A stretch of 6,845 bases of DNA. Origin: Bacteroidales bacterium (GTDB taxonomy: Bacteria; Bacteroidota; Bacteroidia; Bacteroidales; UBA932). The notes beneath the pieces were generated by a model. The model was not told the origin of the DNA, ran no database searches, and saw nothing but the letters and a program-made list of their open reading frames with translations. The stretch is from NCBI GenBank assembly GCA_023230265.1, contig JALNXR010000109.1, forward strand, positions 1 to 6,845, given 5' to 3'. Positions 6,130 through 6,845 of this stretch are shown piece after piece (position 1 is the stretch's first letter; every line of letters starts with the position of its first letter). The position numbers and the translations under genes are program-made.

Positions 6130-6845
6130 GGAACATCCAGCATCAGCCCAGGGTTCCGGTCTGAGGATTTCATAAGTATCCATGCAACCGCTATAGCAAT
6201 TATTGACAGCAATATAAAGAAATATTGTGCATTCACTGCAGATTTAAGAGCTGCCTCAGAAGGATCATGCACAGCCTCTATTGTACCTGTAATTATGAGA
6301 CCAACCAATACAGGGACAATCAGCATACCCATATTTTGTATCCAGTAGATCAGAGAATAGGCTGTACCGAGGTTTTTCTCCGGAATTATTTTAGGAACAG
6401 AGGGCCACATTGCAGCAGGAACAAGTGCATATCCTACTCCCAGAATAGCAACACCTGTGTATCCGAAAAAAGGCTGGCCCGGAGCAAAGGCAATTATCAG
6501 ATGAGAGATCAGTAGCAGCAAAGAGCCCAGGAACATAAAACGGGTTGACTTTCCTTTTGAATCCACAATGGAACCGAAGAGAGGGGTAAATATCATTGTG
6601 GAGAAGGGTATCATTGAGACCATAAGAGAGGCAACGTCACTCTCCAGTCCAAACCTCGGAATAATTATGGTAGTGGCAAATCTGCGGAATGAAATTATGC
6701 AGGCGTAGAAGAATACGCACAACAGAGCTATAAGAATAAAATGTTTATTCCCAAGTATTTTAAAAACGTCAGAAAATTTAAATTTATCCTCTTTGCCCAC
6801 AGGGACAGCATTTTTTCTTGCCTCTTCTGCATTTTGCCTGTCCAG
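6114..6845 (-). CDS. Major facilitator superfamily transporter, C-terminal 243 residues (start beyond window edge)
   Basis: Inner-membrane secondary transporter, substrate unknown. The frame is open from position 6845 to the TAG at 6114. The GTG at 6798-6800 is an internal Val codon, because the frame continues 15 codons upstream to the edge without a stop. Six hydrophobic segments are visible, consistent with helices 7-12, starting at FILIALLCVFFYACII, SLMVSMIPFSTMIF, FMFLGSLLLLISHLIIAF, GYTGVAILGVGYAL, a helix through WIQNMGMLIVPVLVGLII, and FFILLSIIAIAVAWIL. Between the second and third, GSIVDSKGKSTR is the cytoplasmic loop related to MFS motif A. A hydrophilic loop before the last helix (AVHDPSEAALKSAVN) and a basic tail ending NKKR complete it. 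The segment AMWPSVPKIIPEKNLGTAYSL with IQNMG resembles, from memory, MFSD1-type transporters, so a peptide-like substrate is possible but unproven. Confidence 0.88.
   Translation of the reverse strand: MDRQNAEEARKNAVPVGKEDKFKFSDVFKILGNKHFILIALLCVFFYACIISFRRFATTIIIPRFGLESDVASLMVSMIPFSTMIFTPLFGSIVDSKGKSTRFMFLGSLLLLISHLIIAFAPGQPFFGYTGVAILGVGYALVPAAMWPSVPKIIPEKNLGTAYSLIYWIQNMGMLIVPVLVGLIITGTIEAVHDPSEAALKSAVNAQYFFILLSIIAIAVAWILMKSSDRNPGLMLDVPNKKR

Noticed and set aside
1..6845. Search for a defence system, mobile element, CRISPR array, riboswitch or structural RNA gene
   Set aside because: Nearly every base belongs to recognised housekeeping genes or gaps of 77 bp or less, and nothing of these kinds is visible.

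Overview
The window is a stretch of bacterial chromosome carrying housekeeping genes, most likely from a member of the Bacteroidota, probably Bacteroidales or a related order. Three things point there. Matches to the Bacteroidota -7 promoter element TAnnTTTG lie at the right distance upstream of recJ, lysS and ssb. None of the start codons has a convincing Shine-Dalgarno sequence; the leaders are A/T-rich instead. The protein variants also look like that phylum. The species cannot be named from this sequence. I see no mobile element, CRISPR array, tRNA, rRNA, toxin or defence gene.

Layout, left to right. Positions 1-1209 (minus strand) are the N-terminal 403 codons of the single-strand DNA exonuclease RecJ, cut by the left edge. 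A 77-bp divergent intergenic region (1210-1286) holds two back-to-back promoters. Positions 1287-4365 (plus strand) form a tight operon: lysS (lysyl-tRNA synthetase), a TrmH/SpoU-family RNA ribose 2'-O-methyltransferase and aroE (shikimate dehydrogenase), joined by 1-nt and 4-nt overlaps. A 35-bp gap containing a -7 promoter element precedes ssb (single-stranded DNA-binding protein) at 4401-4832, followed 12 nt later by purA (adenylosuccinate synthetase) at 4845-6110. A convergent MFS transporter gene (minus strand, 6114-6845) begins beyond the right edge and ends 3 nt from the purA stop. No stretch above 300 bases lacks a gene.

The genes serve core processes: translation (lysS, the RNA methyltransferase), DNA replication and repair (ssb, recJ), aromatic amino acid synthesis (aroE) and AMP synthesis (purA). 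RecJ and SSB act together on single-stranded DNA in other bacteria, but here they are not in one transcription unit. No new multi-gene system is evident. The points worth a second look are regulatory or architectural: the shared recJ/lysS promoter region with an almost leaderless recJ start, a set of mutually exclusive hairpins ending in a terminator-like stem early in the methyltransferase gene, a slippery A8 run at the methyltransferase/aroE overlap, and a 13-bp dyad in front of ssb.
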